Below are positions 41,319 to 42,431 of a stretch of DNA of 42,431 nt, in pieces. The notes below the pieces were generated by a model that saw only the letters and a list, made by a program, of their open reading frames with translations, was not told where the DNA came from and ran no database searches. A program made the position numbers and the translations under genes. The DNA is from Bryobacterales bacterium (lineage in GTDB: Bacteria; Acidobacteriota; Terriglobia; Bryobacterales; Bryobacteraceae), in assembly GCA_003170295.1 (NCBI GenBank), contig PNAJ01000049.1:1-42431 (forward strand), given 5' to 3'. Numbering within the stretch: position 1 is the stretch's first letter; each line of letters opens with the position of its first letter.

Positions 41319-41375
41319 GGTCTTTGTGGCGCACGCCCGTGGCGTGCCGCGTCGACACTCGTGGCGACGCCTCCG
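41319..41375 (-). repeat. dispersed palindromic repeat, copy 2 (inverted relative to copy 1)
   Basis: The reverse complement of this interval shares a 22-bp identical core (41342-41363) and a CCACAAA flank with the element at 2301-2356. It also contains GCACGCC/GGCGTGC palindromic arms at 41329-41347. It lies between the kinase and M20 peptidase genes, in the in-frame extension of the latter. Confidence 0.75.
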
Positions 41376-41386
41376 TGGTATGTTTC

Positions 41387-42316
41387 TCATTTCTCCGCCG
41401 GTACATCCTTCAGTTCAACCGTCAATCCAGCCGCGCGATACGCTTCCAACAGCGCCCCGCCAGCCGGACCATACACAGGGTCCGCCACTTGGTTGCCCTC
41501 TTCGAGCTCCATCAACATACGGTATCGCCCCAGCAAAATTTCGCTGCGGAAAACGCCGCCCAAATAAGAGATGCGGCAAGGTGCGATTCCGTCGAATATT
41601 TGTGCACGCACAGCGCTGGCAATGGTCGCGAGCTGCTGCGCGCCCGTCATCAGAATCTCACGGGCCACCGCGTCCCCGTCGCGCGCGATCCGGTCCACGA
41701 GCTGTGCAAACGCGGCCACCCGTTCCCGCGGAAACTCGTCGCTATAGAAACGATGTAGCAGATCATTGGCGCTGGTCGCACCCGCCGACGACACCAAGGC
41801 GTCGCGCAGTGCCGTTTTCGGCCCCCAACCCTCTTCCTCGCGCAGCGCGGCGCGCAACGCCTGCCGAGCGAGATCGAGACCGCCGCCCTCGTCCCCGAAC
41901 ACATAGCCCCAGCCGCCGGCCCGCGCCGTTTTCCCCGCGCCATTGCGTCCAAATGCGATCGATCCGGTTCCCGCGATGGCGACCACTCCAGGCTCGCCGG
42001 CCGTCGCGCCCATCAGGGCGATGAACGCATCGTGCGTCACAATATACTGCTTCGCTTTAATCAGTTCGCGGACCGTTGCGTCTTTATCCGCGGCGCCGCC
42101 GCTGAATCCCAGGCAAGCGGCTTCAAATTCCACTCCCTCAAAACCCGCGGCCCGAAGGCAACCGCCCACCGCGCGCAGGAATTTTTCGCGACCCTCCCCT
42201 TTCCCCGCGTGATTGCACGGACCGCCGCGCCCGATACCGATCACTCGTCCCGATTCATCGCCCACCAACGCTGTCGTGCTCGATTGCCCGCCATCGACGC
42301 CCAGGAATAGCTTCAC
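41387..42316 (-). CDS. BadF/BadG-type ATPase, N-acetylglucosamine-kinase-like
   Basis: A 309-residue ASKHA-fold protein starting at GTG 42316, which overlaps the upstream stop as GTGA. Phosphate-1 motif FLGVDGGQSSTTAL (about 4-17), phosphate-2/adenosine region GVVAIAGTGSIAFG (about 110-123) and GWGYVFGDEGGG (about 134-145, with the metal-binding Asp) are visible; the GTGS and GDEGGG segments are typical of GlcNAc kinase/BadF-BadG-BcrA-BcrD family proteins. Eukaryotic-type N-acetylglucosamine kinase activity is the leading guess, consistent with amino-sugar salvage from cell wall or chitin. It precedes an exported M20 peptidase and follows an unseen gene from the right edge. Confidence 0.88.
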   Translation of the reverse strand: MKLFLGVDGGQSSTTALVGDESGRVIGIGRGGPCNHAGKGEGREKFLRAVGGCLRAAGFEGVEFEAACLGFSGGAADKDATVRELIKAKQYIVTHDAFIALMGATAGEPGVVAIAGTGSIAFGRNGAGKTARAGGWGYVFGDEGGGLDLARQALRAALREEEGWGPKTALRDALVSSAGATSANDLLHRFYSDEFPRERVAAFAQLVDRIARDGDAVAREILMTGAQQLATIASAVRAQIFDGIAPCRISYLGGVFRSEILLGRYRMLMELEEGNQVADPVYGPAGGALLEAYRAAGLTVELKDVPAEK

Positions 42317-42431
42317 GGCGTCACCACCTTATATATGCGCGCTCCATAACCCTTGGCGATTTCCGCGAATCCCCACGATCCCGGATCCTCCCGCAGATCG
42401 TCGGAGCCCCAGTCCGTGTCCCGCATCACGA
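42313..42431 (-). CDS. unidentified protein, C-terminal fragment only
   Basis: Only the last 38 codons lie in the window, reading VMRDTDWGSDDLREDPGSW, then GFAEIAKGYGARIYKVVTP, before a TGA at 42315-42313 that overlaps the kinase start by four bases. The steady frame, the tight junction and the amino-acid composition support a real gene cut by the right edge. I do not recognise the family; a role in amino-sugar or glycan metabolism would fit the kinase but is unsupported. Confidence 0.7.
   Translation of the reverse strand, partial: VMRDTDWGSDDLREDPGSWGFAEIAKGYGARIYKVVTP

Overview
The window looks like a chromosomal segment of a GC-rich member of the Acidobacteriota, most likely of the Bryobacterales/Solibacterales type. 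This is an inference from gene content, since no 16S or other marker is present: a PEP-CTERM protein, many secreted TPR and Ala/Pro-rich proteins, a large secreted S9 peptidase with a glycine-rich loop, a coproheme decarboxylase-type HemQ, a capsule locus headed by a NusG paralogue, and GC-rich hairpin repeats between genes. No rRNA, tRNA, CRISPR array, transposase or phage gene was seen, and no stretch longer than about 250 bp lacks a gene.

Layout. (1) 1-7 kb is housekeeping: a tRNA-thiolation pair (cysteine desulfurase, then mnmA cut by the window edge), a SAM-hydrolase family protein, a sensor kinase/LuxR-type regulator pair followed one base later by a 53-aa Cys-rich protein, a secreted Lys/Ala-rich peptide, a PPOX-fold protein, a coiled-coil zinc-ribbon protein and HemQ. 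(2) 7-13 kb: a secreted protein with four copies of a secretin-N-like module, a 551-aa TPR protein, the lipid II flippase MurJ and an M20 dipeptidase. (3) 12.9-23.1 kb is one long minus-strand exopolysaccharide operon. In transcription order it holds a NusG/UpxY-like antiterminator, a 71-aa ribbon-helix-helix-like protein, a Wza-like export protein, a Wzc-like tyrosine autokinase, a methyltransferase, a Wzy-like polymerase, three glycosyltransferases and a WbaP-like initiating transferase. Genes mostly overlap or lie within a few bases. A readable promoter, with two GTATAC palindromes in its spacer and two 9-bp direct repeats upstream, precedes it. (4) 23.3-26.6 kb holds a FecR-like secreted protein and, divergently, a membrane TPR protein and an O-antigen-ligase-like protein, probably functionally tied to the polysaccharide locus.

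(5) 26.7-32.5 kb: secreted proteins, including an apparent operon of an S9 prolyl-oligopeptidase and two coiled-coil secreted proteins. (6) 32.5-34.9 kb is an accessory patch: a DUF262 (ParB/GmrSD-like) gene overlapping by 4 bp a HEPN gene with an intact RX4H motif, preceded by a DUF2442 gene. GC-rich hairpin repeats lie on one side and a coding-like fragment without a start codon on the other. This is the best candidate here for a defence or toxin-antitoxin-like system. (7) 34.9-42.4 kb: an amino-acid permease, ispG with an overlapping membrane metalloprotease, the PEP-CTERM protein with a clear terminator, and a minus-strand run of a GlcNAc-kinase-like protein, an M20 peptidase and an alpha/beta hydrolase.

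A dispersed palindromic repeat with a 22-bp identical core occurs at both ends of the window (2301-2356 and, inverted, 41319-41375). All functional statements rest on motif recognition by eye; no database search was run.
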